Below are positions 32,023 to 42,027 of a DNA stretch of 64,000 nucleotides, piece after piece. Made by a program: the position numbers and the translations under genes. This DNA comes from Lachnospiraceae bacterium. GTDB lineage: Bacteria > Bacillota > Clostridia > Lachnospirales > Lachnospiraceae. The stretch is taken from contig CAJTAL010000010.1 in assembly GCA_910574285.1 (NCBI GenBank), positions 1 to 64,000 on the forward strand, written 5' to 3'. Positions within the stretch are counted from its first letter, which is position 1. Each line of letters opens with the position of its first letter. The notes under the pieces were generated by a model. That model did not search any database. It was not told the origin of the DNA and was given only the letters and a program-made list of their open reading frames with translations.

Positions 32023-33642
32023 ATGCGCAAAGAATTCAATGTTACAGGGTTATGCGTTCCCAAAAAGCATTATATGGTGGATCTAAGTAAACGCCTGGTA
32101 CAGATGAAAAAGATGATCGATAAAGGAAATTATTTTGTAATAAACCGTGCCAGACAATATGGGAAGACAACGACCCTTGCCGCTCTGGCAGAATATCTGA
32201 AAGACGAATACCGAGTAATTTTTATGGATTTTCAGACCATCGGAAATGCAATGTATGAAAATGAAGATTCGTTTTCACGCGCATTTGCTGCGTGCTTTTT
32301 GGAAGAGTTTCAAACTTCGGGTAAAATTTGTGAAGATAAGAGACCGCTAGCAGAGCAGGTGATAAAAGAACTTGAGACAGTACTTGTGGAGCAGAATAGA
32401 CCATTCTATCTGATGAATCTTTTTCGGTATTTGATTGCTGTATGTGAATTATCTGACAGGCCGTTGGTCCTTATGATTGATGAGATTGACAGTGCAAAGA
32501 ATAATCAGGTTTTCCTGGATTTTCTGTCACAGCTTCGGAATTATTATCTGCGGAGAGAACGGAAAGGAACGGCGGCGTTCCATTCTGTAATTCTCGCGGG
32601 CGTCTATGATGTGAAGAATCTAAAGAGAAAACTGAGAACAGATGAAGAACATAAGATGAACAGTCCATGGAACATTGCAGTGAATTTTGATATGGATATG
32701 AGCTTCTTCAAAGATGAGATAGCAAAGATGCTTGGCGAGTATGAAGCAGATGAAAATACAGGAATGAATATCGGGGATATGGCAGGACTGATTTATGAGG
32801 AGACGTCAGGATATCCGTTTCTTGTATGTCGTCTGTGCAAAATTATGGATGAAGAATTGCCGGGGACAGCAGAATTTAAAAATCGTTCCGAGGCATGGAG
32901 TAAAGAAGGATTTCTTGCGGCGGTCAGAATATTAGTTCTGGAAAAAAATACATTGTTTGATTCACTGAATCACAAGCTGGGAGATTATCCGGAACTGGAA
33001 CGGGTGATCAGCAGAATGCTGTTTAATGGCGAACAGGTTATATATAATCCGGATTTAGAGGAGATTGATATTGCGATGATGTTTGGTTTCGCCAGGCGTG
33101 AAGGCGCGGTAGTTGTGATTGCGAACCGGATTTTTGAGACGCGTCTGTATAACAGGTTCCTGACTTCTGAGGAATGGAAAGAGAGCGATATTACACAGGC
33201 ATCTTTTATGGATAAAAATAGGTTTGTAGTGAACGGACATCTGAATATGCGAAGAATACTTGAAAAGTTTGTACTGCATTTTCAGGAAATATATGGAGAC
33301 AAAGATGATAAATTTGTGGAAGAATATGGAAGAATATTTTTCTTATTATATCTAAGGCCTATTATTAATGGAACAGGGAATTATTATGTTGAAGCGCAGA
33401 CGAGAGATAAAAAGCGCACGGATGTAATAGTAGATTATCATGGAGAGCAATTTATAATTGAGATGAAGTTGTGGCATGGAAAAGAATATCATGAGAGGGG
33501 AGAAGCACAGCTTGCTGATTATCTTAACATATACAATAAACAAACAGGATATTTGTTAAGTTTTAATTTCAATAAGAAGAAAGAAACAGGAGTATTTGAG
33601 AGAAAGATTGCTGGTAAGAGAATTATTGAAGCCATAGTATAA
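32023..33642 (+). CDS. AAA ATPase-PD-(D/E)XK fusion, copy 2
   Basis: A 539-residue paralogue of the protein at 26607-28187. It has Walker A NRARQYGKTTTL near residue 45, Walker B LVLMIDEIDSAKN near 155, the shared HKMNSPWNIAVNFD and TSGYPFLVCRLCKIMDEE, and a C-terminal nuclease core with RTDVIVDYHG, FIIEMKLWHG (Glu-x-Lys) and GEAQLADYLN. The start MRKEFNVTGLCVPKKHYMV aligns with the other copies, so ATG 32023 is used. All motifs are intact. Its upstream DNA differs from that of copy 1, which suggests that the gene, not the promoter, was duplicated. Confidence 0.85.
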   Translation: MRKEFNVTGLCVPKKHYMVDLSKRLVQMKKMIDKGNYFVINRARQYGKTTTLAALAEYLKDEYRVIFMDFQTIGNAMYENEDSFSRAFAACFLEEFQTSGKICEDKRPLAEQVIKELETVLVEQNRPFYLMNLFRYLIAVCELSDRPLVLMIDEIDSAKNNQVFLDFLSQLRNYYLRRERKGTAAFHSVILAGVYDVKNLKRKLRTDEEHKMNSPWNIAVNFDMDMSFFKDEIAKMLGEYEADENTGMNIGDMAGLIYEETSGYPFLVCRLCKIMDEELPGTAEFKNRSEAWSKEGFLAAVRILVLEKNTLFDSLNHKLGDYPELERVISRMLFNGEQVIYNPDLEEIDIAMMFGFARREGAVVVIANRIFETRLYNRFLTSEEWKESDITQASFMDKNRFVVNGHLNMRRILEKFVLHFQEIYGDKDDKFVEEYGRIFFLLYLRPIINGTGNYYVEAQTRDKKRTDVIVDYHGEQFIIEMKLWHGKEYHERGEAQLADYLNIYNKQTGYLLSFNFNKKKETGVFERKIAGKRIIEAIV

Positions 33643-33729
33643 AAGTGACAGGAATGTCACGAACGGATTCACCGTACTGTCATCAATCTCGTGTATGATA
33701 GAGTATATCGATAATACAGGAGGTGTCTT

Positions 33730-34428
33730 ATGGAAATTCTAAGATGTGAACATCTTTCAAAGATCTATGGTTCAGGAGATACAAGTGTAAGAGCGCTGGA
33801 CGATGTATCCTTCAGCGTGGAAGCAGGAGAATTCGTGTCCATCGTTGGTCCGTCCGGAAGCGGTAAGTCCACCCTTCTGCACATACTGGGCGGAGTGGAC
33901 AGGCCGACGGAGGGCAGAGTGATGATCGGGGGCACGGATATCCATTCCTTAAATGAGAATAAACTTGCGGTTTTCAGGAGAAGGCAGATAGGGCTGATCT
34001 ATCAGTTTTACAATCTTCTTCCAGTGTTGAATGTGGATGAGAATATCGTGCTGCCGCATCTGCTTGACGGGCGGAAATATGACCAGGAGAGGCTTGACCT
34101 GGTAGTGGAGCGGATGGGCCTTACAGACCGGAGAAATAATCTGCCGAGCCAGCTCTCAGGAGGGCAGCAGCAGAGGGTATCCATCGGCCGGGCGTTATAT
34201 AACCATCCGGCGATCATCCTGGCGGACGAGCCCACCGGCAATCTGGACCGGAAGAACGGGGAAGAGATCGTGCGTCTGCTTAAGCAGTCGAACCGGAGCC
34301 AGAAGCAGACTCTTCTGATCATTACCCATGATGAGAGCATCGCGCTTCAGGCGGACCGGATGATCAGTATCGAGGACGGGCATATTACAAGAGATGAGAG
34401 GATACGGGTGACTGGAGGTGGCATGTGA
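33730..34428 (+). CDS. MacB/LolD-type ABC transporter ATPase
   Basis: A 232-residue ATPase of the lipoprotein/antimicrobial-peptide exporter group. Walker A (GPSGSGKST), Q-loop (LIYQFYNLL), signature (LSGGQQQR), Walker B (IILADEPTGNLD) and switch histidine (ITHD) are all present. Its stop overlaps the permease start (TGATG), so the two are coupled. A two-component system follows on the same strand. The set resembles Bacillota modules that detect and resist cell-wall-active peptides. A short dyad GTGACA/TGTCAC lies at about 33646-33661 upstream. Confidence 0.94.
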   Translation: MEILRCEHLSKIYGSGDTSVRALDDVSFSVEAGEFVSIVGPSGSGKSTLLHILGGVDRPTEGRVMIGGTDIHSLNENKLAVFRRRQIGLIYQFYNLLPVLNVDENIVLPHLLDGRKYDQERLDLVVERMGLTDRRNNLPSQLSGGQQQRVSIGRALYNHPAIILADEPTGNLDRKNGEEIVRLLKQSNRSQKQTLLIITHDESIALQADRMISIEDGHITRDERIRVTGGGM

Positions 34429-37202
34429 TGAGGAAGAACGTTGTATTCTATGTCACCAGGCAGTATATGAAGCAGAATAAAGGACGTACATTCGTGACAT
34501 TTATCGGGATCGTGTTCATGGTGATACTGATGACAGGGGTATTCATCGGAAAGGATACGGGAATCGGCTATCTGGAGGAAATCGCTTCCCTGAAGGACGG
34601 CAAGTGGCATGTGAGCATATACGGCGTTACGGAGGAAATGTGCGGGGAGGTGCAAAGTCTTCCTTATGTCCGGGAAACGGCCAGGTCTAAAGGATACGGA
34701 GCGACAGAGTTTGAGCAGTCGGCGAATGATGAGAGGCCCTATCTCAATGTAAAGGCATATGAACCCGCCTGTTTTGACTGGATGAATATACATCTTACAG
34801 AAGGACGGCTGCCTGAGAATGAGCAGGAGATCGTGATCAGCAGAAGCGCGATAGATGACGGCGCTAAAATACAGACAGGTGACTGGATTGATGCCAGATT
34901 CTTTCAGCGTTCAATTACCGGAATCAATGCAGAAGCAGGAGGGACGATATTTCCGTTTTTCGGTATCGAATTAGAATATGGTGAGACGAAGGCTGTGCCG
35001 GAATCCTTCCCCTATTATGGCGAGAATGAAAGCTTCAGGGAAAATGTAGAGTATACGGGCAAAACAGGAAGGTATCAGGTTGTCGGTATCATAGAAGCCC
35101 CGTCCTATGAGGATTCCGGCGCGGCGGGGTATACGGCGGTCACCGGGCTTGGGGATGACGGTCTGCAGATCACAGCCAGTTCGGATAACAGCGGTACAAA
35201 AGATACCTGCAACCTGACCATGCTTCTGGATCTTGAGGTCTTACCGCTGGATTATGCTATGGAACTGCGCAATATCGCCTATGGCTGCGAGATGGATTTC
35301 AATGATTATGTGCTGGCTTTTTCAGCCAATGCCTCGGAATCTACACTGAACATGGTAATCCGGTATATGACGGTTGTGTTCGTTGTCCTGATCATGGGTG
35401 CGTCGGTGCTTTTGATTTACAATGTGTTCAATATATCATTTCAGGAGCGGAGCAGATATCTTGGAATGCTGTGTTCGGTGGGTGCGACGGGAAGGCAGAA
35501 ACGAAGCAGCATCTACTACGAATCCTTTTGCCTGTTGATATTCGCGCTTCCAACAGGGATTCTTGGCGGTATGGGGATCATCAGGCTTGCCATGCTGGTA
35601 TTTCGTCCTCTTCTGGGCATGATGGTCGGGATTCAGGAAGTCGACAGGCTCAGTCCGGTATCCGTCCGGATATCTTGGGAAAATATAGCGGCAGTGATTC
35701 TTGTCAGCGTGCTTACGGTACTGATCTCCGCATGGCTTCCGGCAAGGAAGATCGGAAAGATCGGACCCATCGAGTGTATCCGCGGAAATGTAGAGAAGAA
35801 GAGTCGGCAGTATGCCATGAGGCCTTCAGTCATCCGAAGATTCGGCGCGGAAGGCATGCTGGCGGGAAATATGCTGACACGCCAGAAGAGAAGGCCGAGG
35901 TCGGTGGCAGTGTCGGCGGCGGTATTCATGATTATCCTGATCGTCACGGTGTACGGAACCAGAACAGTTCATGAGATCATAGATGTGAAGATAGACAGAG
36001 CAAGCCTGGATATCCGGTCAGAGGATTATGATTATCTGCTCGGTTCCTGCGGATACAGTGCGGAATATGATGCCTTGAAGGAAGAGATTCTAAACGATCC
36101 GGGTGTAGAGAAGGTATCGGAGTGGGGAGAGGGAATGTTCACGGGACAGGTGCCTGCGTCGGTATACGGCAGGGAATACTGGGAGGCAGTGAGAGAGATA
36201 TTCAGTCTGTATTACCATAGAGATGTATCAGAAGAGGAAGTCCGGCAGGAAGATATGCAGTATAAGCAGGTAGTAAATATTCTTGCCGTTCCTGACGAGT
36301 GTCTTCGGAAGATCGGAGAACGCGCAGGGGCAGATGTCGGGCGGCTGATGGATACGGAACATCCGGCGGCGCTTGTGGTGAAAGAAGGGGTGATTTCCAC
36401 AGATACCTATCGGATTTCCGAGACAGAGCCGGAACATTACCGGATCTTCAGGATAGAGAATATGTCGGATCTTGGGCCGGGGGATGAGATACCGTTAGAA
36501 TTGTACGACCCGGATCAGGAGAAGAATGTTAATATGCCTGTTGAGGTCGCGGGAAACATCTCAGAGGAATTACTGTCGGACTATGTGACCTTTGGAAATG
36601 ACAATCAATATGTCTGGCTTCTTGTAAATGCGGATGTGTCAAGGAAGATTGCCCGGATCGCGGGGGGCAGGGAAGGAACGGCAGGCCTAAGCCCCATGCT
36701 TTTTATTAAACAAAATGAAGAACCAACCGATCTGATCGGCAGATTGGAGAAATTGAATGATCGGGAGGATTCGTATTTTGCGTTTGCAAGACCCGGCTAT
36801 CAAAAGGATCTGATCGGTTCTCTGGCTGAGATTGCAGATATACTGCTTGGATGCTTTGTTGTACTTACGTCGGTCATCTGCCTGCTGAATCTGTTCAATT
36901 CCATACGGGGATGGAGAGACGAGAGCAGACAGGATATAGAGGTGCTGTATTCAGTCGGTATGACGAAGGAGCAGATGAACAGGCTGCTGCTCTATGAATG
37001 TCTGGGTATCTTCTTAAGGGCAGTTTTGCTGGCAGGGGTCTGCGCGGGCTTTCTGTATCTGATGATCCAGGCGGGAGTGAAGACGATATTCGGGAATTTG
37101 AGAATTCCGTTCCCGGCCGCCGGGGCGGCGCTTTCCGCGGCGTTGGCGGGAGTTGTGCTGGTATTGATTACGATTCTGGTACACCGAAAAATAAGTTTCT
37201 AG
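34428..37202 (+). CDS. FtsX-like ABC transporter permease
   Basis: A 924-residue permease with a first membrane segment (TFVTFIGIVFMVILMTGVF), a large extracytoplasmic domain (about 45-300), an FtsX block of three segments (about 310-450) beginning NMVIRYMTVVFVVLIMGASV, a second N-type segment (VAVSAAVFMIILIVTVYG near 500), a second extracytoplasmic region and a final FtsX block (about 800-924). This is the MacB/BceB-like two-half layout. ATG 34428 is chosen as it overlaps the ATPase stop and follows GGAGGTGG; GTG 34425 is the alternative. It most likely handles antimicrobial peptides or lipids. Confidence 0.9.
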   Translation: MRKNVVFYVTRQYMKQNKGRTFVTFIGIVFMVILMTGVFIGKDTGIGYLEEIASLKDGKWHVSIYGVTEEMCGEVQSLPYVRETARSKGYGATEFEQSANDERPYLNVKAYEPACFDWMNIHLTEGRLPENEQEIVISRSAIDDGAKIQTGDWIDARFFQRSITGINAEAGGTIFPFFGIELEYGETKAVPESFPYYGENESFRENVEYTGKTGRYQVVGIIEAPSYEDSGAAGYTAVTGLGDDGLQITASSDNSGTKDTCNLTMLLDLEVLPLDYAMELRNIAYGCEMDFNDYVLAFSANASESTLNMVIRYMTVVFVVLIMGASVLLIYNVFNISFQERSRYLGMLCSVGATGRQKRSSIYYESFCLLIFALPTGILGGMGIIRLAMLVFRPLLGMMVGIQEVDRLSPVSVRISWENIAAVILVSVLTVLISAWLPARKIGKIGPIECIRGNVEKKSRQYAMRPSVIRRFGAEGMLAGNMLTRQKRRPRSVAVSAAVFMIILIVTVYGTRTVHEIIDVKIDRASLDIRSEDYDYLLGSCGYSAEYDALKEEILNDPGVEKVSEWGEGMFTGQVPASVYGREYWEAVREIFSLYYHRDVSEEEVRQEDMQYKQVVNILAVPDECLRKIGERAGADVGRLMDTEHPAALVVKEGVISTDTYRISETEPEHYRIFRIENMSDLGPGDEIPLELYDPDQEKNVNMPVEVAGNISEELLSDYVTFGNDNQYVWLLVNADVSRKIARIAGGREGTAGLSPMLFIKQNEEPTDLIGRLEKLNDREDSYFAFARPGYQKDLIGSLAEIADILLGCFVVLTSVICLLNLFNSIRGWRDESRQDIEVLYSVGMTKEQMNRLLLYECLGIFLRAVLLAGVCAGFLYLMIQAGVKTIFGNLRIPFPAAGAALSAALAGVVLVLITILVHRKISF

Positions 37203-37322
37203 CTATATAACGGTGTACTGGTATATCGTAAGGAATTGCAGATAAATGTTTTGCCGCACAGATCAATGGCAATGGGCAGTGATGTGATGAGCATGATTAT
37301 GTAGAATGAATGAGAAGAGCAG

Positions 37323-38012
37323 GTGAGCAAAAGAGTGACAGTTTTGGTAGTGGAGGATGACAGTGTCATTCTCGAGGGTTTAAAATTTGCCTTGATGCAG
37401 GAGGACTATCATGTGGTGACGGCTTCATCCGTGGCGGATGCGATGAAGGTGGTCGAGAGCGGACGTCTCATAGATTTCTATCTGTTGGATGTCATGCTGC
37501 CGGACGGAAACGGCTATCAGATCTGCAGGGCAGTCCGGCAGCTTGGTCAGGCCCCGATTCTGTTCCTGACGGCGTGTGATGATGAGGTCAATACCGTGAT
37601 GGCGCTGGAGCAGGGGGCGGATGATTATATTGCAAAACCCTTTCGAATCCGGGAACTTATGGCAAGGATGAAGGCGATCTTAAGGAGGACGTCAAGGGAT
37701 TCGGAGGCTGCCGCGGATATTCTGACGGTCGGCCGTAATCAGGTAAATCTTAAGACGGGAAGAGTGTATATGGGTCAGGAAGAGATCGTGCTGACAGCCA
37801 TGGAATATAAGCTGTTGTTGATCTTCCTGAACAATAGAGGGCAGACGCTGACCAGACGGCAGATTCTGGGGCATATCTGGGATGAGGCAGGAGATTTTGT
37901 CAATGACAATACCTTGAGCGTCTATGTCAGGCGCCTGCGAAAGAAGCTTGGGGATACGGCGGAAGGAGAGCTGATCCAGACTGTCCGGGGGACAGGATAT
38001 CGGTTGGTATAA
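37323..38012 (+). CDS. OmpR-family response regulator
   Basis: A 229-residue regulator. The receiver has the acidic pair VVEDDSV, phosphoacceptor Asp in YLLDVMLPDGNGY (about 54), LFLTACDDE and IAKPFRIREL. The C-terminal winged helix ends in the family's typical NTLSVYVRRLRKKLGD and VRGTGYRLV. The start is GTG 37323 with a weak purine-rich site. It is followed by its kinase and preceded by the ABC pair, whose expression it probably controls. Confidence 0.93.
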   Translation: MSKRVTVLVVEDDSVILEGLKFALMQEDYHVVTASSVADAMKVVESGRLIDFYLLDVMLPDGNGYQICRAVRQLGQAPILFLTACDDEVNTVMALEQGADDYIAKPFRIRELMARMKAILRRTSRDSEAAADILTVGRNQVNLKTGRVYMGQEEIVLTAMEYKLLLIFLNNRGQTLTRRQILGHIWDEAGDFVNDNTLSVYVRRLRKKLGDTAEGELIQTVRGTGYRLV

Positions 38013-38101
38013 TCTGCACTAATTACCGCGACGTTTCGCAAAGGATATACTTTCAGCCTGCAAGGCGGAGGAATGATAGTCAACCTGCAAGAGGAGAAGA
38101 G

Positions 38102-39088
38102 ATGGAGATTATTATACATTTCTTTATAATTATGATAGTTGTTACAATATGCGCCATATTGAAGCAGCCAGGGGCGGTCTGTATCGTTCTTGGTATCTGT
38201 ATAGCGGGAATGTTTCTTACATCCATAGCTTTCCGTTACCGGAGAGAAAAGCAACTGGCGGAGCTGACCGCATACCTGACACGACTGCAGGATCAGCTTA
38301 CGCTGCCTGATCTTACCCGATGCAGGAGCGGGCAGCTCGGGATTCTGGAGAGTGAGATCTATAAGCTGGTGGTCTTAATCAGCGAGCAGTGGTCCGCGGC
38401 AGACTATAAGAAGAGACAGCTTGCTGATCTTCTGTCGGATATTTCTCACCAGATCAAGACGCCGCTTGCGTCCATCACGATCATGACGGATCTGTTGAAG
38501 AACCCGGAGCTTCCGGAAGAGAAGCGGGAGGAATTCACGGATAAGATCGATTCTCAGGTAAGCAGGATCACATGGCTGATACGGAATCTTCTGACTCTGT
38601 CACAGTTGGATGCGGATATGCTCAGGCTAAAGAAGGATGATGTGTCTGTACGGGAGCTTCTTCGCAGATCCTGCCAGCCTTTTGAGATCCTGGCGGAACT
38701 GAAAGGAGTGGAACTTCGTATTCTTGCAAAAGAAGATATGAGAATGGTTTGTGACGAGAAGTGGACGGAGGAAGCCGTTTCCAATATCGTAAAGAACTGC
38801 GTTGAACATACTTCTTCCGGAGGACGTGTGGAGATCACGGCGGATCAGAGTAACTTTTCTACAAATATCAGGATAAGGGATAACGGGGAAGGGATCGCCA
38901 GAGAACACCTTCCCCACATCTTCGAGAGATTTTATAAGGGCGGGAGCCGTTCGGAGGACAGCGTGGGGATCGGGCTTGCCATGTCAAAGCAGATTATCAT
39001 GAAGCAGAATGGAACGGTCAGTGTAAAAAGCGAGGTTGGGAAGGGGACGGAATTCCATATCAAGATGTATTCGGAAGTGGTGATTTAA
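38102..39088 (+). CDS. Sensor histidine kinase
   Basis: A 328-residue kinase. Two short membrane segments at the N-terminus (FFIIMIVVTICAIL and VCIVLGICIAGMFLTSIAF) with almost no external loop indicate an intramembrane-sensing kinase. The cytoplasmic part has the H-box SDISHQIKTPLASI, N-box SNIVKNCVEH, and IRDNGEGIAREHLPHIFERFYKG and GIGLAMSKQI of the ATPase domain. Kinases of this layout next to MacB/BceAB-type transporters usually depend on the transporter for sensing. GAGGAGAAGAG precedes ATG 38102. Confidence 0.92.
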   Translation: MEIIIHFFIIMIVVTICAILKQPGAVCIVLGICIAGMFLTSIAFRYRREKQLAELTAYLTRLQDQLTLPDLTRCRSGQLGILESEIYKLVVLISEQWSAADYKKRQLADLLSDISHQIKTPLASITIMTDLLKNPELPEEKREEFTDKIDSQVSRITWLIRNLLTLSQLDADMLRLKKDDVSVRELLRRSCQPFEILAELKGVELRILAKEDMRMVCDEKWTEEAVSNIVKNCVEHTSSGGRVEITADQSNFSTNIRIRDNGEGIAREHLPHIFERFYKGGSRSEDSVGIGLAMSKQIIMKQNGTVSVKSEVGKGTEFHIKMYSEVVI

Positions 39089-39160
39089 TGTCCTTGTAGA
39101 ACGGATGTTTTTATGCTAGACTGGAACGTAGAACAAAAAGATAGAAGTGGTTGTGTAGTC

Positions 39161-41950
39161 ATGGCAGATTTATTCGATAATCTTAATGAAAAACAGAAAG
39201 AAGCGGTACTTGAAACAGAAGGTTATGTAAGGGTGATCGCAGGCGCGGGCAGTGGGAAGACAAAACTTCTGGTAAGCCGTTATGCTTATCTGGTTCAGGA
39301 TTACGGGATTGATTCTTCGAATATTCTCTGCGTAACTTTTACCAACAAGGCTGCCGGTGAGATGAAGAAGAGAATCCGTGCACTGATCGGAGAAGAGGAT
39401 GAGGTCAGCCTGATCTGTACTTACCATGGTTTCTGCAACCGGCTACTGCGGGAGAATCCGGAAAAACTGTTTTTAAGCAAACAGTTTCAGATCATTGATA
39501 ATCATCAGCAGAAGGCGATGCTGGGTGAAATATATCAGAAATATGAATTGAAGCTTGATCATGCAAGCTTTGAATCCATTTTAAAAAAGATAGGTTATAT
39601 CAAGAAGGATACGGAGTATGTGACAAGATTGTGTGATCCCTCATCCTGTCAGATTCTGGATGAGATAAAGAATCAGGACGACCGAATCATCGAGGATTTT
39701 CTTCAGAAGCAGAAGGCGACATATTCATTAGATTTTCACGATTTGATTTCGTTTGCAATCTATCTTTTGGAGACGGATTCAGAAGTACGGGAGAAATGGC
39801 AGAACCGGTTGAACTATATCATGGTGGATGAGTTTCAGGACAGCTCTTCTGTGGAAATGCGGTTGGTAGAGATACTGTCTGGCCAATATCATAATCTGAT
39901 GATCGTCGGTGATCCGGATCAGAATATCTACGAGTGGAGAGGTTCTGATGTGAAGCTTCTTGTGGATTTTGATAAGGAGCATATGGACACGAAGACGATC
40001 ATTTTAAATCAGAATTACAGGTCCACGCCTCAGATTCTGCGGTGTGCAAACACACTGATTGAGAAGAATGAGCTGCGCCTGAAAAAAGATTTATTTACGA
40101 AGAATGCTGACGGAGCGCCGGTTATTCACTATCATTCCAGAAATGATTTTGAAGAGATGGATCAAGTCATTGCAAATATCAAACGGTTGTGCGAAGAAGA
40201 AGGTTTGAAATATTCTGATTTTGCAATTATCTACCGCTCAGGCTTCCTGTCGCGTATTGCAGAGAAGAAATTGGTGGAGAAGAATATACCTTATGTGATC
40301 TTCGGCGGAGTCCGTTTCTATCAGAGGATGGAGATTCAGGATATCCTTGCTTATCTGAAACTGATCGCCTTTGATGATGATGTATCCTTCCGGAGAATCG
40401 TTAATACGCCCCGGAGGAGATTCGGCCGTGCGAAGATGAATCTGCTGGAGAAATTGAAAGGAAAAGAGCCGGATCGGACGCTTTTTTCCCTGCTTTCAGG
40501 GCATCTTAATGAGAATGAATTTTTAAAAAGTGATGTAGCTCCCTTTATCCGTATGGTTGAAAGTATGCGCACAAGTTATCGAGCGAAACGGATCTCGGAT
40601 ATTGTAAATGAGGTGGCGAGGGATTCTGGATATGAACGCTATATCCGGGAACTTGGGGATGAGGAGCGGTTGGACAATCTGGCAGAATTCAAACGGATTG
40701 CGAATGAATTTGAGCGGGAATTTGGGGAAAATATAACGTTGGAAGAGTTTTTGCAGCAAATCACACTTCAATCAGGTGAGGATGGAAGCGATTCAAAGGA
40801 AGCTGTCAAACTTATGACGATTCATTCCTCCAAGGGTCTGGAGTTCCCGGTGGTGTTTATTCTGGGATTTACGGAAGGAGTATTCCCATCGGCAAAGACC
40901 CTGGGCGACCGGAAGCATCTGGGACTTGAGGAGGAACGAAGGCTGTGTTATGTTGCGATCACCAGGGCGGAGAAATATCTCTTCCTGATGGAGTCAGAAG
41001 GGACTACACAGAATGGGAATAAGAAATTAATCTCCAGATTCCTTGAGGAGATCGGCGAGAATAATTATGTGCGCATCGGCCAGGTTTCGGAGGAGCTTAA
41101 GAAGGAGAGTCGGGGTTATGCGGCGAGATTGGACCAGGGAGTCTCACTTCAGAGTTTCCAGGATGATGGCAGGAAGGTTGGAGATGTGGTAGTACACCAT
41201 GTTTTTGGCGAGGGGAAGATTAGGGAAGTGGATACAAAACGGGGAAGTTATACGATTTGGTTCGAGAAATTGAATCAATCCAGAAGTATCTCAAAGAATT
41301 ACTTCATGAAAGTACATAAGGATATACGGACAACTCTTGCGCTGTCAAAAGCGGAATCAGGGGAAATAGAGTTAAAGAAGACAGAAGAAATCGTGCCGGA
41401 GGCAGAGTTAAAGAAGGCAGAAGAAATCGTGCCGGAGACAGAGGCGACAAAAAACGAAGAGATAGAACGTATTAAGGAATTTAGAAAGAATAGCGTAAAT
41501 CTTTGGAAGCGTGATGACGTTCCTCATTCCGGATGGATTTGTACCGGTGTAGAGGATCTGGGGGCGCCTGTTGGGAGCTGTGAGATGTGCGGTTATCAGA
41601 TCATTCGCTATGTTCACCATATGAAACATCCGGAATATAGAGACCTTGCTGTAGGATGCGTCTGTGCGGGACGGATGGAAGGTGATGTGGAAAGTGCGAA
41701 ACGCCGTGAAGCAGAATTTAAGAACAGACAGGCGAGACGCACGAATTTTCTTAAACGCAAATGGAAACGCTCTAAGAAAGGGAATGAATATCTCAAAATT
41801 GACAATCATATTGTTGTGCTTTATCAAGATATGACAGGAAAGGGCGTCTGGAAATACTCGGTTGATAATGAATTTTGCAAAGACGCATGTTCGACCCGGG
41901 AAGAGGCGGTTGAAAAAGTCTTTTGTGTGTTGGAGAAAATGAAGTATTAA
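39161..41950 (+). CDS. UvrD/PcrA-like helicase with Cys-rich tail
   Basis: A 929-residue superfamily 1A helicase. Helicase motifs are intact: Q-motif NLNEKQKEAV, Walker A AGAGSGKT, Ia FTNKAAGEMK, II VDEFQD, III GDPDQNIYEWRG, IV NYRS and VI YVAITRAEK. The tail after about residue 670 is unusual. It has a KOW/Tudor-like strand set (VGDVVVHHVFGEGKIREVD), a linker with two 36-bp repeats (41369-41440, ELKKTEEIVPEA), and a domain with CEMC and CVCAG cysteine pairs around a histidine-rich stretch, likely a zinc fold. ATG 39161 fits the family's start; an in-frame ATG lies at 39113. Neither has a good ribosome site. Repair or defence roles are both possible. Confidence 0.85.
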   Translation: MADLFDNLNEKQKEAVLETEGYVRVIAGAGSGKTKLLVSRYAYLVQDYGIDSSNILCVTFTNKAAGEMKKRIRALIGEEDEVSLICTYHGFCNRLLRENPEKLFLSKQFQIIDNHQQKAMLGEIYQKYELKLDHASFESILKKIGYIKKDTEYVTRLCDPSSCQILDEIKNQDDRIIEDFLQKQKATYSLDFHDLISFAIYLLETDSEVREKWQNRLNYIMVDEFQDSSSVEMRLVEILSGQYHNLMIVGDPDQNIYEWRGSDVKLLVDFDKEHMDTKTIILNQNYRSTPQILRCANTLIEKNELRLKKDLFTKNADGAPVIHYHSRNDFEEMDQVIANIKRLCEEEGLKYSDFAIIYRSGFLSRIAEKKLVEKNIPYVIFGGVRFYQRMEIQDILAYLKLIAFDDDVSFRRIVNTPRRRFGRAKMNLLEKLKGKEPDRTLFSLLSGHLNENEFLKSDVAPFIRMVESMRTSYRAKRISDIVNEVARDSGYERYIRELGDEERLDNLAEFKRIANEFEREFGENITLEEFLQQITLQSGEDGSDSKEAVKLMTIHSSKGLEFPVVFILGFTEGVFPSAKTLGDRKHLGLEEERRLCYVAITRAEKYLFLMESEGTTQNGNKKLISRFLEEIGENNYVRIGQVSEELKKESRGYAARLDQGVSLQSFQDDGRKVGDVVVHHVFGEGKIREVDTKRGSYTIWFEKLNQSRSISKNYFMKVHKDIRTTLALSKAESGEIELKKTEEIVPEAELKKAEEIVPETEATKNEEIERIKEFRKNSVNLWKRDDVPHSGWICTGVEDLGAPVGSCEMCGYQIIRYVHHMKHPEYRDLAVGCVCAGRMEGDVESAKRREAEFKNRQARRTNFLKRKWKRSKKGNEYLKIDNHIVVLYQDMTGKGVWKYSVDNEFCKDACSTREEAVEKVFCVLEKMKY

Positions 41951-42027
41951 GGAACTGTGAATTTTTTTGATGCTTGTATATGGTATTGTGCAGAAGAAAT
42001 AATTACTGCAGGAAAGGGAAGTTTGAT

